From Lactarius indigo (lineage: Eukaryota; Basidiomycota; Agaricomycetes; Russulales; Russulaceae): a stretch of DNA of 64,000 bases. The DNA lies in NCBI GenBank assembly GCA_025766275.1, contig JAFKAC010000131.1, positions 1 through 64,000 of the forward strand, given 5' to 3'. Numbering within the stretch: position 1 is the first letter of the stretch; each line of letters opens with the position of its first letter. This document shows, piece after piece, positions 45,994 through 57,533 of this stretch. Position numbers and translations under genes: made by a program. The notes under the pieces were generated by a model, which saw nothing but the letters and a program-made list of their open reading frames with translations, had not been told where the DNA came from and made no database searches.

Positions 45994-48373
45994 TCATTCG
46001 CTGAGAAGTGTGACTTTCAATGGCATGCTCGGCTTGTCACTCCCTTGAACCGTGGGAGTGGCAAAGTTATACATGTTCCACACAATAGGCGTCTCAGAAG
46101 GTTCAAACTTCATGCGCGATAGAAGAACGTAAAGGATGGTCTCTATTCGCATTTCGGGTCATTAGCACCCATTGTGCAGGCCAAAAGGATAGATACTCAC
46201 TAATCTCCGTCTCGGCGAATTTGAATCCTCTTCCAAAAGAAGGATCAGCAAGTTCGGCTCGTTTGGAGTTTTCAGAGAATCGTAGGCTCACATGCACGAT
46301 CGCCCACCACCCATAAAAGTCATCCTTCGACTGAAGTCAGCCTTGCCCGTGTGCGGGGAAGAATTCACAATACGAACGCGTGTGTGTATAGTCCTGGGAG
46401 ATAAGCACCGACGACAGTCTCCGGCAAGGGTCCTAGCCAGCGCTCGGGGACCCACCGGTCTGCATCTGCTCCCCATATGGCGGGGTCTCTGTTCACAGCC
46501 GCCACGCCAACTACCACCGTAGTCCCTGCTCGGACGCAAATGTGGTCTATTGTCTCGCTGTCAATCCCCAAAACTGGGTGCGCTAGGGGAATGGAAGAAT
46601 CTTTGCGCGGCCTTCACGATGACAGTTAGTGGTGGTAGGAGGATCCAAGAAAGAATAGGGTCGAGGTTACTAACACACGATAGAAATGCGTGACCGGGGG
46701 ATATCTGGGTAATAGTATCTAAGAAGGACAAATCGTGATTCCTGTCGAAGATTCACTTACAGACGCAATGTCTCCTTGCAGACTGCATCAAGATAGGGTA
46801 GAGTCATCAACCCGTCGTAGGATATGTCCCGTCGTTGGACCCGGGCATCCATCAACTCGAGGCGCAGCCTTTCTTGTCTTTTCGGATTTAAAGAGAGAAC
46901 ATGGAGGATGCGGGAAAGTGCGACTGATGTCATGTCGTGACCTGCATAAATGAGCGTTCTGTGGGAAGAAGGCCTCGTCATCGGGAGTGATCGCACAGAC
47001 TTGACCGGGGAATGTTACCCTATCTGTGATATCAACTCATCGTCGGATAGCTTGTAAACAGTATCGGCTCCTCTGTTCTGCTGAACTACGAAAGATGAGA
47101 TACAGCTCACGTTATAACCCGAAAAAGACGAGCCGTACGCACTCAAGACGCTGACTATATCTTTACCAGTATTTTCTGCGTAGCCAATTTTCTCTGCTTG
47201 CGTGATGTCATACAATCTTTGCTGATATATGGACTTGTTAGTGTTATACAGAAAATATATGATCTCCCTGAGTTTTCTGATGTTGGGGTGTGGGGCATTC
47301 TTTGCGAGAAAATCCCGGAACCTTGGAGTACCTATCCTTACGATGGACGGTATGAGCCGCATGAATCCCTGAAGAGGAAACGAAAGCAAGCTGATTTGCT
47401 TGTGAGCGTGGCAGTCCAGAAGCCATGAAACGAACTCACGTGAGCTGTTTTGAAGCGAGCATATATTCACTAGGTGGCGATGTCTCTGCTAGAGTATCGA
47501 AAGGAACCCCAACCCCTGCCTGCCCAACTGATTCCAGAGAGACGCGCGACATCCAAGTCAGCATGTCTATCTCAGTGCAGCCGCCGTGCGAAAGTTTAGC
47601 CAGGCTTTTCTCGAGCTGACCAAGGTCAGTTTTGACTCGCGTGTTGTCTCATGAGACGTACACGACGCGTGACATCCCATAAGATGGGCATTATCATGCG
47701 CATACGCTGTACAGAGAAGACGGCGTTGAGAACGCGCCGCTGTTTCTTATGCGCTGTGCCTGACCACGGCAGAGTAAGTAAGCGCGACGAATTTCACCCC
47801 CCCCCCCCCGCGAGAGAGAAACAATGCAGTACCGATGGAAGACGACAATCCTGGTCCCCAGAGCAACTTGTTCCGTCTGTAGAGGATGGGTCGCCAAGAA
47901 TAGATGCAACTTCGATGGTGCTTACTCGATAATCATCGGAGGTTCGTCATATATGTCGCCGTGTTCCTTTGTCAAGATAGTACGAAGCCCGAGGGGATCA
48001 GTCAGATACAAAACATCTTCCTAGTAGAGTGATTTCTTTGTGAGTGCCAGCGTCGGTCATGGAAGTATTTTCACCGTCTTACTCCCAAGAAGCCTCTGAG
48101 TCGAACCGCCGTGCCAAAAGCAGCAACGGTTTTCAAGTGGAAATCCCATCCTTGAGGGCGAAAAAGTTGGTCCATATGACCTAAAAAACCTCTTTCAAAG
48201 AACCACGCCAACCGTCGCCGCCGTTGGTACTACGCACCCTTCAACCATGACGAGGAAGGAGGGCCAGGTAGGTTGCTGAGAGGTGATCGAGTACTTGCGG
48301 AAATCAACTTAACTAGGATCTTCACAGTGAGGATTGTGAAGGACGCCACAGCTACGTGGACGATTGGGGCCAT
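45994..48373 (-). CDS. cytochrome P450 (terpene cluster, 1)
   Basis: Microsomal heme monooxygenase. The start ATG at 48371-48373 opens a hydrophobic anchor (MAPIVHVAVASFTILTVKIL), then the hinge LPGPPSSSWLKG. After splicing, VLYLTDPLGLRTIL, DIYDEPPMII, LLWGPGLSSSIG and HKKQRRVLNAVFSVQRMR follow, as in large basidiomycete P450 families. The I-helix is AGHDMTS, the ExxR motif KETLRL, then IPLAHPVLGID, the ADRWVPERW block and the heme loop FMGGGRSC, with an intron right after the Cys codon joining to IGFKFAE. The last exon ends in LKVTLLSE at 45994-45996. About twelve short introns are needed. All the joins I tested stay in frame, so the gene looks intact. A C10 or longer tract within one intron may complicate sequencing. 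Confidence 0.88.
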
Positions 48374-48945
48374 CGTGTGTGATTCCCTGGGGCGTAGAAC
48401 TCTGCACTTGAACCCTAACTTGAACCGACAGCACAGAACCGAACAAGTTCTACAAAAAGCACGCCATGCACCTTGGAATACACCCTATTTGGCACAGTGG
48501 CGAGTCGTTCTTCCACTCTAACTGAGTTTCGGGTTTGAAATTCAGCGAGCGAAAAGCAGGGCTTGACAAAGACACATCCAATCATCACTGTAAGAGAGCC
48601 GAACGACGGCGAAACGATAGTTTCTGTGGCGTTCTTCGCAAGGTTCTTCGGGCGCATTTCGTGTTCGGGACCCATACACACCGGATATATGGAGACACTG
48701 AGCGGGCTGGAAGGAACGCGAAATTGTTCCGTTTATCAAGGATCTGATCATATCCGCACCATGACAAACTGATCTGGGTGCAGGGGTCGGCGCTTATTTG
48801 CGCGCCCGGTTCTTTAGAGATAAGCCAATTGCGCATAAAGCAAGTGGATGATGTCTATATAGGGTTCTCGGTATAAATAATACAGGTGAGTGCAAGCTGG
48901 AAAATCTACTATTGAACTATGGTAGAACGATGCATGGAATGGAAC
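48374..48945. other. intergenic region in the terpene cluster
   Basis: Upstream region of the first cluster P450 and downstream region of HMG-CoA synthase. Several overlapping short frames show no domain. Confidence 0.5.
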
Positions 48946-50663
48946 CTAAGCAATCGCATACTTGCGGCGGTACTTCTCGTCGATGCTCTCGAGATAGTAA
49001 GTGCCCGGCCAAATGTTATTGGTGGAACCCACTGGCTTGTAGGGTGCAGCATTGTGATTCTCCTCGCGTAACTGTAAACGAAAAAGGTCAAAACGGAAGA
49101 ATACATCAAAATCAAGCATACATACCGTCAGGGCATCTACGAATTCTTGACATGGCACAACCTTCATACTTTCCAAGCGGTTAACAAGATCCAACTTCTC
49201 GCGGATCTCCGAAGTGTCACCCTTTACGCGGAGGGTGAAGAAGCTGCTTGCGCAGCCACTGCCAAACGCGTACATCGAAATACGCTTTCCCAAAAGTTGC
49301 TGTGGCTCCACGACCGACAAAACAGAAGACAAGCCCCCGTAGAGGGAAGCAGTGTACATGTTACCGCAGCGAGCGGCACAACGCATAGAGGGAGTCACGC
49401 GCTTGGCGTAATCGTCCTTGCCCAGGGCCATGAAAGTCTTCTCAATAGACTTGTCATTGATAGTTGCCTTGTAGCTAAGGTCTAGGAACTCGGCGGGGAT
49501 ATTTGCATATTCGGGAGAATTAGGTGACGAGAGGTAGTCATTAAAGAGCTATTGTGACATGAGAACCGGGAAATATATATTTGGCCAGAAACTCACCAAT
49601 CGGGCGTGGCCTTTCTGAACCTGCTTCCCGTATGGAGAGTGATAGACGGGGTAATCGACATCCCGCTTGAGGTTGAAAATAGCCTTCGGGTCAGAAGTTT
49701 TGCCATTGGATTCACCATTGGCATGGCCATTGAGTGCCTTGGAGGCGGAAGCAACCTTAGCGCGGAAGGCAGTGTAAGCGCCATCCATCGCGGCAATGTA
49801 TGTAGACACGGAGAGTGGGCCGTCAACTTCAGGGTATTCCGAGTCAAGCTTAGGCTTGTAAAAGTCATAAGTGTTATCCATATATGTACCATGGATGGCT
49901 AACATAACAATTAGTAACCCAGCAATAGAGAGATGTCGATAATCTTACATTCAAAGATGATGGGTGCGTTGGGACCGATCAGGATGGCACAGGCACCAGC
50001 GCCACCTACCGGGCGGGCACCACCTTCCGCATAGACGGCGATATCACCGGAAAATACAATAGCATGGCGGCCATCCCATGACCGGCTCTCGATCCAATTA
50101 ACGGCATTGAAGAGAGCAGCAGTTGAACCGTAGCAGGCATTTTTCGAGTCAAGGCCTTCAATGTCATGATTGCCAGACGAGGCAAAGAGATCCATGAGGA
50201 CGGTCTTGACAGACTTGGACTTGTCGATGATCGTTTCGGTGCCGACTTCGAGACGTCCAACAGCTTTAGGGTCGACGTTGTACTTGCGCATTAAGCTGGA
50301 AACGACTAACAAGCAAAAAAAAAAAAAGTTGGCCATTCAGCGCACTCGAGGAGGATCCCCACATACCAGTGAGCGCCATGGAGTTGATGTCCTCCCTGTC
50401 ATCTGTGAACGCCATGTAGGACTGGCCAAGGCCAATGGTGTATTTGCCCTTGGCAACACCGTCATAGACCTCGAGGTCCTCCTCAGAGATGCACTAGGAG
50501 ACGGTCAGAAAGACGGTTGGACGACGCTAAAAAAAAAAGTTACCCTGCGAGGGAAGTACATTTCGATGCCAAGGATACCGACATCCTGAGGACGGGGACG
50601 TTGGGCCTGTGTCTCGAAGACAGAGAGGGAAGCAGGGGCAGACGTGGTGGTTTCAATGGCCAT
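48946..50663 (-). CDS. ERG13: hydroxymethylglutaryl-CoA synthase
   Basis: Condenses acetyl-CoA with acetoacetyl-CoA to HMG-CoA, an early mevalonate-pathway step that leads to farnesyl diphosphate. The start ATG at 50661-50663 precedes [13 protein letters not shown]. Motifs are [10 protein letters not shown], then [19 protein letters not shown] with the catalytic Cys, [36 protein letters not shown] and [19 protein letters not shown] near the end. Introns separate these blocks and a poly-A/T tract lies inside two of them. The protein is complete and has every catalytic region. It sits between two P450 genes and close to a sesquiterpene synthase, so besides a housekeeping role it may raise precursor supply for the cluster; that link is inference. 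Whether it is the genome's only copy cannot be told here. Confidence 0.97.
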
Positions 50664-51297
50664 TGTTGTGTATGGGGGAAGAGGAATGGGGGAAGAGGAG
50701 TTGGAGAAACGAACGAGAAGAGACCATTTATTAAATAGAAGGACGACAGAAAAGAAATCGTCCGATGTTTTAGGTCAAATTTTAGGTAGACGATGAACTG
50801 CCCGGTTGCAGCCCTGCGGCTCCTGCCTTTTTTCGTCCTCCTTTCCGGCTTACAGAATCGGTTTAATTACATAAACGATCGGCCACTGCTCTGAATTCTT
50901 AGAGCCGTCCCGACCGGGTCGAACGCGAATGCGAGACCGGGCGAGAACACGCAAACATAACAACAACACACCAGACTCAGACAATCAACGTTTCATAAGG
51001 CCGGGCTGTTCCTCTTGTTCGCGTTGCATCATTTGTCTGACATAGCTTATGATTACACACAAGTACGGAAGTAGATCCAACTTTGAGCGTAAGGAACAAA
51101 AAAAAGCGTGCATCCATATCCAACACTGCCACATTTACAGGTTAATGCAGAACCCTGGCTCGTAATAATAATACACTTCAAATATGAAGGGATCCGGACT
51201 ATATTCTTTCAAAATCCGCCATTTCGCAAGGGTGAATGTTGGGTGTTCCGGGCCCCAGTTGGCCCGGCCGCGGAAAGTTCTGGCTGGCTAGAGCCTA
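50664..51297. other. intergenic, upstream of HMG-CoA synthase
   Basis: Promoter side of the synthase gene. A TTAGAGCCGTCCCGACC sequence near 50899 resembles one end of the inverted-repeat element at 55230, but no matching second end was found nearby. Confidence 0.45.
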
Positions 51298-51504
51298 TCA
51301 ATGAACACACGTCAGCAATCCAACTCGTTCGCACCAGAAAGAGGGCGGACTCGGATCCGACCAATAGTACCCCCAAAGGCTAATTGCTGCGAGTGCCGAC
51401 ACAGTTGCCCCAACGCCTAATCGACGAATGATAGCTTGCGCCGCCGCCCTGTCTGCCTTGTCAATCTCGAAGGATGGGTGTTCGTATACGTCAAAGATGC
51501 GCAT
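51298..51504 (-). CDS. hypothetical small membrane protein, 68 aa
   Basis: I do not recognise the family. The frame from the ATG at 51504 encodes a polar, charged N-terminus (FEIDKADRAAAQAIIRRLG) and then one membrane-spanning helix (VGATVSALAAISLWGYYW). A short tail with two Cys follows. This layout is common in small subunits or assembly factors of mitochondrial inner-membrane complexes, but that is only a guess. The tail after the helix could instead belong to an intron. It lies between HMG-CoA synthase and a P450, on the same strand. Confidence 0.45.
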   Translation of the reverse strand: MRIFDVYEHPSFEIDKADRAAAQAIIRRLGVGATVSALAAISLWGYYWSDPSPPSFWCERVGLLTCVH

Positions 51505-52210
51505 GACTATAATTGAGGTTTGAAAAGGGATGTGATGGAGGATCGTGATAGCGGTCTGATATTGGGGCGGGAAGGGGGATGCCAGGGAGGGGGGGGCACA
51601 ATAGTCCCTTGATAGGGCAACGAGCTAAGAGATATAACTTATGCCACAGCGAGCACCGGCCCCAGCCAGTGGCGGCGCTAGTTCTAACTTCACGCGCCCA
51701 AGCATGCATGCCGCGAGCATGTGTCACTCGCTATCTCCGGCTCGCGCTGCATACGCGGAACCGACCGGAATGTTTCGTTTCGTTGCTCGGTTCGATTTCG
51801 GCGCCACAACTATTCATGGGTGTCCGGTATACGGCACAATAGAATGTCCCATACTGTAGCTGTAGACATACAGTAAGTTAGTCCTACGATGATACCGGTT
51901 AGCGTCATTTTGTTTAGTCAATTGTAAAGCGCCTAAAGCGTCAAATTTCGCCAATGATATGTGATGCTCCGTATCGGTCGACCACGCGCCCCGAAGCACC
52001 TTGCATCATGTATCATGATCAGAACCGTCCTACTGTTTCCCACAGTGTTTTGTACAACTGGGGTTCTTCGTAGGAGAGGAAGATGACTGTTCATTACAGA
52101 GGAAACACGGGACATACACGGACATACAAAGTGAAGGCTATGCATAGGGCACCTTACCAACTAAAGGCGCACCGTGACGGAGGTGGAATTTCCATTTGAA
52201 ATTCACCCGT
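51505..52210. other. intergenic region, no supported gene
   Basis: A plus-strand frame at 51579-51842 has no domain. Part of this region is the 3' side of the next P450. Confidence 0.45.
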
Positions 52211-54460
52211 TCAGTTCTTGTCAAGGTTCTCTTGGGGTTCTCGTTCCAACAAATCGACGAGCGAAACCTTGAGCGGTAGCTGATTACCCTTCCGCTCCTC
52301 GCCTTCGACCATTGGGAGCGTGACCAAGCAATTCTCCCTGCGAATCCGCGTAGCCTTTTCCGTGAGCTCAAATTGCAAGCCCGCAATAAGTTCAAATAGG
52401 AACGCCTGTAGTTCTGTAACCCTATAAGAGCTTGATCAGATGCTTTGTTGATAAGACCATTCCAAGGTTGCTCACGCGAACCGCCAACCAAGACAGGCGC
52501 GGTGTCCGGCGCCAAAAGATATCCTACGAGGAGTGAAGCTCAGGTATAAATGGTGAATGTTCTACTCACAAGTTGGCCCACACTCCCACATTGGTTCCTG
52601 TGGTCTTGACCGTCCCATCTAACCACCTGCTTGGCCTCCAGACATCTGCATCTTCACCCCAAATCTCCTTGTTCCTGAAAGATGGTCAGGCCACCTAGAA
52701 AACGTCGAAATTATATGGCGTGCGTACCGGTGATACGCAATGTCGGATATAATGACGTGTGTCCCCTTAGGTATATGCAGTTCGTTGATGACGTCGCCAG
52801 ACTTGCAATAGATCGGCACTGAGAGAGGTACAACTTCATCGCATACCGCCTCGCGGAAAAGATGCGGAACAACGGTATCGAAGCGTAGAGATTCCTAATT
52901 TGACGTGTGTTTTCAAGCACAGGAACACTAGCCATAGGACGCGAGTTAAATTCACCTTGATCACGGCATTCAACAGGGGTAGTGCGTCCATATTTATATC
53001 TTCGGAGGGATAAGCAGCCCGCCGCGCAGTATACACTTCTCCGCGGAGTTGGTGCTGTTCATCGGGGTGGGTCGCAAGCTCGAGAAGTATCCAACCCAAG
53101 GAAGTGACGGTGGTCTCATAGCCTGCTCCCAAAAGTGTGCTAATCATCGTCAGTCAACGCGCTTGTTGTCACCCCATAAGTACCTACGCTAGTTGAGGAG
53201 AGAGCTCGTCGTCACTCAGACGCCAGCGCTCAGACTCAGAGCGATTGGCAACGACTGAAAAGAGATAAGTCGGGACATGCCGATCAACGACGGACGCGAA
53301 TTCATAATACCAATTCGACTAAGCGCATCCTTGCCATCGACCATCTCTGGGGACCTCGATAGAATCAATTTTTGTGCGATATCATTCGACAACTGTACGT
53401 GACGACGTAAAAATGCGAGACCAGAGGTTGGAAGGTGGATCATTGTGTCCAGGAGTGATTGTGGCACGTGGTCCATAACACCTTGAAAGAAAACTTTCCA
53501 GTTCGAAGGGAGCCCAAATCCTTTCGCCCTGATATTAAAACGTCATTGGGAACCCGCTAGAAAGAGGTCGAACTATGCACGTACATGAAGTCGCGCAGAG
53601 ATGCAGAGAGCTCTGCCTTGTCATCCCCGTCCTCACGGAAGTCGTAATTGAATGCCGCTAGACCTAACGCATTGAGGATGGCGTGACTAAGGAAGTCGGG
53701 AATGTTCTCTATCCCGGTGTGCGACTCGGAGTCGACTCGGTTCCTGAATTCTTGGACCAGCTGCGGAGGGTGAGACCCAAATATCATAGCTCGACGTGAC
53801 CACCGAGTTCACCTCGTGGGCACATTCTCTAAATACGGGGATTTGAGCCCTACTTTCTAAAGAGCCAAATGCTGGAAGCAGAATCCGTCGTTGTCTATAA
53901 TGGCTATCACCTGTTGATGCATGGTCACCCATCGACCGTCGATCATCAAAGAGAAGAACTTGACCACCTTCGGCACCATTCACCCCTGGGCCAGTGGCAG
54001 CGTTAAGGGCGAACCGAGCAGCGTATGGCTTCACAAAGTTGTAGCGTGCAGTTTGTAAAACATATTGAATTGCTTTGGGATCTGAGATCCATAGTCTGTC
54101 GTTCTGTGTAGTCTCCGAGTGAGGAACGTAAAAGCTTAATAGGTGGGAAGAAGTGCGTACCCCAAGGGGTGCCTTGATCCTAGTAACCATACCATATCTT
54201 TCTTGCCATTTCACGTCATAATCGCCAACTTGTTCCCTCATCAATTGACGGAGATTTCCTGTGAAGCGGACCTCACAGTCAGTTGTCGTCAATACGGAAG
54301 TAAGGGAGGCGGATCAGTGCTTTCCTAAGAGGAAAGACTCGGGTGGTGGTCCCAGCAAATCTACTAGCGGGCTATTTCGCCTCACCCTCCACAAACCCCA
54401 GATCAATGCAGAGGAGACGCAGCACGCGAACAGAGCCCATGAGTTCCTGTCAAAAGCCAT
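52211..54460 (-). CDS. cytochrome P450 (terpene cluster, 2), first splice donor altered
   Basis: Microsomal P450. The start ATG at 54458-54460 opens a hydrophobic anchor, followed by the hinge LLGPPPESFLLG. Later blocks are DPKAIQYVL, GDSHYRQRRILLPAFG, the I-helix LLGAGYETTVTSLGW, the ExxR motif KESLRF, HIPKGTHVIISDIAYHR, the DVWRPSRW block and the heme loop SFGAGHRACLGWRFA. A last intron leads to VTELQAFLFELIAGLQFELT and a stop at 52211-52213. The first intron (54324-54259) should start G|GTAAGC but reads G|GAAAGC, so its donor is GA. Without splicing the frame ends four codons later. Everything else I could check is in frame. The gene may be impaired, may use a rare GA-AG intron, or the base may be a sequencing error. 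Confidence 0.85.
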
Positions 54461-55226
54461 GGCCTCAACTGAGCCGAATGGGAGAGTGAGACTGACCCCG
54501 TCTTGAGAACGACAATTGATCTTTATAACTTACTGCATCAGGCCCCATCTTTCTCGTTCAGCTCAGACTCAATAGGTGCACCAGCCGAGCAGAGTTCTAA
54601 AAATGTGAATGTTCTGAGGATAGAGTCCCTTGACGCGTCCTGTCCGATGTTCGGGTGTGGAGTTGAAAAATGGTACGGCAGGCTCAACCATAGGGTAATA
54701 CTGTAGTATCTTCTATACAACTGTGTACTTTTTATCATCGATGATCCGCATTAAGATTGAAGATTGAAGCCAACTGTCCCTAATGAATCTTCTCTATTGC
54801 AGCTTGTAAAAAGCAACAGTAATATATATATCCCACCCTTGGACGGGAATCCTCGGACAGGAATGGACAAGCACGATTGTTCTCACGACTATTCTACCCA
54901 CGTCCGAGTCTGACCAGCATGTTTGTTGTAAGTCACTCAAGCTTGTAGCCCCACCTAAGTGTCGTCATCGGACAAACAACTAGTTGATCACAGTAAGGGG
55001 GAGAGATGCCTTCAATTCACATCGAAATAGCACGGGATCTAGAAAGAGCGATACGCTCGACACTGCACGAGCCAAGCCGCCCGCAGTCAGTCCCGCGGTC
55101 ATACAAAAACACGGGACCGACGACATACCGAGATGATCGTCGAAACCGTGGAACCCGCAGACTGGCGCTAACCCCCGGCATAACCCCGCGGGGTCCATGC
55201 ATCATGATGCCATCCCGGCCAGTGTC
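54461..55226. other. intergenic region in the terpene cluster
   Basis: Upstream side of the second cluster P450. No supported gene; overlapping frames at 54980-55230 are without domain. Confidence 0.5.
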
Positions 55227-55229
55227 TTA

Positions 55230-56058
55230 GAGCCCGTCCGGTGCAAAGTCGCGCCTCGGAAATGGCCGCTCACGACCTCTGTCTGACGAGTGGGATAAAT
55301 CGGTCGGGTCCAGCAATTAAAAAAAAAAGTCGGACCGCCGAACGCACCTCTCGGTCGCAACAGGCAAATAGATTTTTTATTTTTGTAACACGTGAGGTGT
55401 GACATTTGTAAGCGACGCGCTCGTATCAATAGTATCAAGACAGGTTCTACCTGCGAATGTCACCCTGAGTGGAAATCTCTCGTTTGCCATAGCGTTGATG
55501 GAGGCGAACGAGGGGTTCTCAGAAGACGACATTGCCACCGCCGCGGAATGTATGACAGCAGATCCAAACATCGCAATGTCCTACACTTCCCTCACCAGCC
55601 GCAAGGCGCGCTCGAAGCTCATTCGGAGCACAATGGAGAAGTTCCGCGTTCGCACTCGCGCTTCAACTTCCATACCCATACCATAGCATAAAGATTCTCA
55701 AGATGTGTATTGTAGCATAATTGTAGACAAAGCCCGGCTCGAAGCCTTCAAATACACGAATTCTTTGATACAAGAGCTCAGGTGTTCAGCGCTCAGCGAT
55801 GATATAAGCGTGATTTGTCGTGGAAATTATATAATGTATGGTCACAGTCACATCCCGACCGAGCCAGTCGAGCCCGACAACGAAAAAAAACGGGTCCATA
55901 CCCGTTTTTTTTTTTGGCAGGGCGGTCGGGCGCGACCTTGCCGCGGTCAGGTGCGACAAACTGCACCGAACGGTCATGTTGCGGGGACCAACAAATAAAA
56001 AACAAATCTTTTTTTTTGGCTGATGCCGGGCCCGACAAACCGTGCACCGGACGGGCTC
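55230..56058. mobile_element. non-autonomous DNA transposon, 829 bases, PIF/Harbinger-like
   Basis: The ends are perfect 16-base inverted repeats, GAGCCCGTCCGGTGCA at 55230-55245 and its reverse complement at 56043-56058. Both are flanked directly by TTA (55227-55229 and 56059-56061), a three-base target-site duplication. A 3-bp TTA/TWA duplication is the known habit of PIF/Harbinger elements, so I infer that superfamily. No transposase is encoded. Inside there are poly-A/T tracts, a strong hairpin at 55883-55912 (AAAAAAAACGGGT with its complement, four-base loop) and a plus-strand frame of 95 codons at 55399-55686. The right end starts about 210 bases from the 3' end of the sesquiterpene synthase gene. 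Confidence 0.8.
55399..55686 (+). CDS. 95-codon frame inside the transposon, unknown
   Basis: I do not recognise it. The frame from the ATG at 55399 to the stop at 55684-55686 has balanced, protein-like composition, with an acidic helical block (ALMEANEGFSEDDIATAAEC) and a basic end (SRKARSKLIRSTMEKFRVR). It is not a transposase and carries no DDE motif. It may be a captured piece of a host gene, as in Pack-type elements, or chance. Confidence 0.3.
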   Translation: MTFVSDALVSIVSRQVLPANVTLSGNLSFAIALMEANEGFSEDDIATAAECMTADPNIAMSYTSLTSRKARSKLIRSTMEKFRVRTRASTSIPIP

Positions 56059-56272
56059 TTACCTGCCAAACTCAGCCACGTTCTTGTCCGCGCCAAACAG
56101 GATATCTGTCAGCAGCGTCATAGTCGTGGTAACCAACGAGTCATATTCTGTTCTGTGAGGGCTACTGTAATAATCATGAGAAGAGCGTTTTAGTATTTCA
56201 TGTGATCCGATTTGAGACTCTGTTCTATCTGCAGTACTACTTCTGGTCGCTAACACCAACGAATTTTCGGGT

Positions 56273-57533
56273 TTACAACAAAGAATCATCGACGAGCTGG
56301 GGGCCGATATCTTCCGAGCGCTCTTTCGGCAACAGTGTTACCCATCGTGTTTTTTCAATTTCGGGACCCTTCTTGCCGAAATAACGCTCGCTTTCGAACC
56401 CCCACTGATCACTAGCTCGCACCCAGTTCCCAAGCCCATCCACGTACACTGCTAGCTCAGCGTCCACTGGCTCACCAAATTTTGGGATCTTGTTCTCATA
56501 AAGGTCCATGAACTTTGCCTCAAGTTCCTTGTGGTAGTCATAAACCCAGTTCATGGCGCCTTGAATATCGGTCTTGTTATTGTGCATGACGATGGTGATT
56601 ATGTTGTGGTTGTCGTCATCTCGTGCCTGCTCCAGGTTGTACGAAGCGATATCCTACGGCCAGTGTCCGACAGTCAGCCCCTGAAAATGGCGGAAATATG
56701 TGCAACATACATTGCCAAGTAGGATCATGTCAATGGTCAAAATAGACAATTCTTCGATAACAGGATGGTGAATCGCCTGGTCCGGGATGTTCATGTCTAA
56801 TTCGAGGATAGCGAAAGATGGTTTGGCGCCGATTGTGTCCCTTCTGACTTCCAGATACTCTTGAATGCTCCGGATATGCTTGTGGGTCCGATCTGCAGCT
56901 TGCTGAACCACAGCCTGAAGGTAAGTGCCGAATGTCTCGACGAATCGTTTCTGTGCTGGGGGACTGGCTGTCTTGATTGCGAGCTCCCAGAACCTAGATC
57001 GAGTCTGGCATCAACTTAATGGCTCTACTGTCGCTGTTGTGCCTTACTGTCTGGTAACTTCTCCGCCGACCCATTCGCCTTTGGGACGAGGTTTGTGTGG
57101 ATTGCGCAGAGCGTCCATGCCAATGTCAGCCATAACCTGGACCTCGTCTTCGTGCGCCACATCTGAATACTCGTCAAAGACGAAGAACATGTTCATCAAG
57201 TCGCAGCCAGTGCGTAGACGGGCTGTGCACCAAGTGTGAGCAGGGCTTGACGTGTGGTCTGGTCTAGACACCTACCCTTGTCGAGTAAAGGGTACGCAAG
57301 AGATGCGAGGCGGTCTGCCAATAGGTGAGCATACTATGGACTTAGCCTGGATACATGTAGCTTCTCGTACTGAAGTCACAGCGATCATAGGCCTCCTGAG
57401 CTTTGGGACTAAATGCCCCGAAACTCCTCGCCCACGCTGCGGACGCTGCTTTTACCTCTGCATAGTGTGGATTGATATGGCGAGGCCATTTCCATTGATC
57501 AAGGTTGTTTGGGATGTAGTACCTCTCGGGCAT
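56273..57533 (-). CDS. class I sesquiterpene synthase
   Basis: Predicted to ionise and cyclise farnesyl diphosphate to a sesquiterpene hydrocarbon; it acts in the cytosol and needs Mg2+. The start ATG at 57531-57533 opens [20 protein letters not shown]. Exon joins give [20 protein letters not shown], then the Asp-rich metal motif FDEYSD (near 57186-57169). Next are [21 protein letters not shown], and after an intron the NSE-type motif NDIASYNLE. The protein is about 346 residues, the size usual for basidiomycete enzymes, and ends at 56273-56275. All motifs are intact. From memory of the family, the [11 protein letters not shown] and [15 protein letters not shown] blocks are like the delta-6-protoilludene synthase clade, so a trans-humulyl (1,11) cyclisation is my best guess, with moderate confidence. 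It lies among P450s. Confidence 0.93.

Noticed and set aside
50899..50920. Second copy of the transposon at 55230, suggested by TTAGAGCCGTCC
   Set aside because: The match to the terminal repeat is partial and no opposite end was found within several kb.
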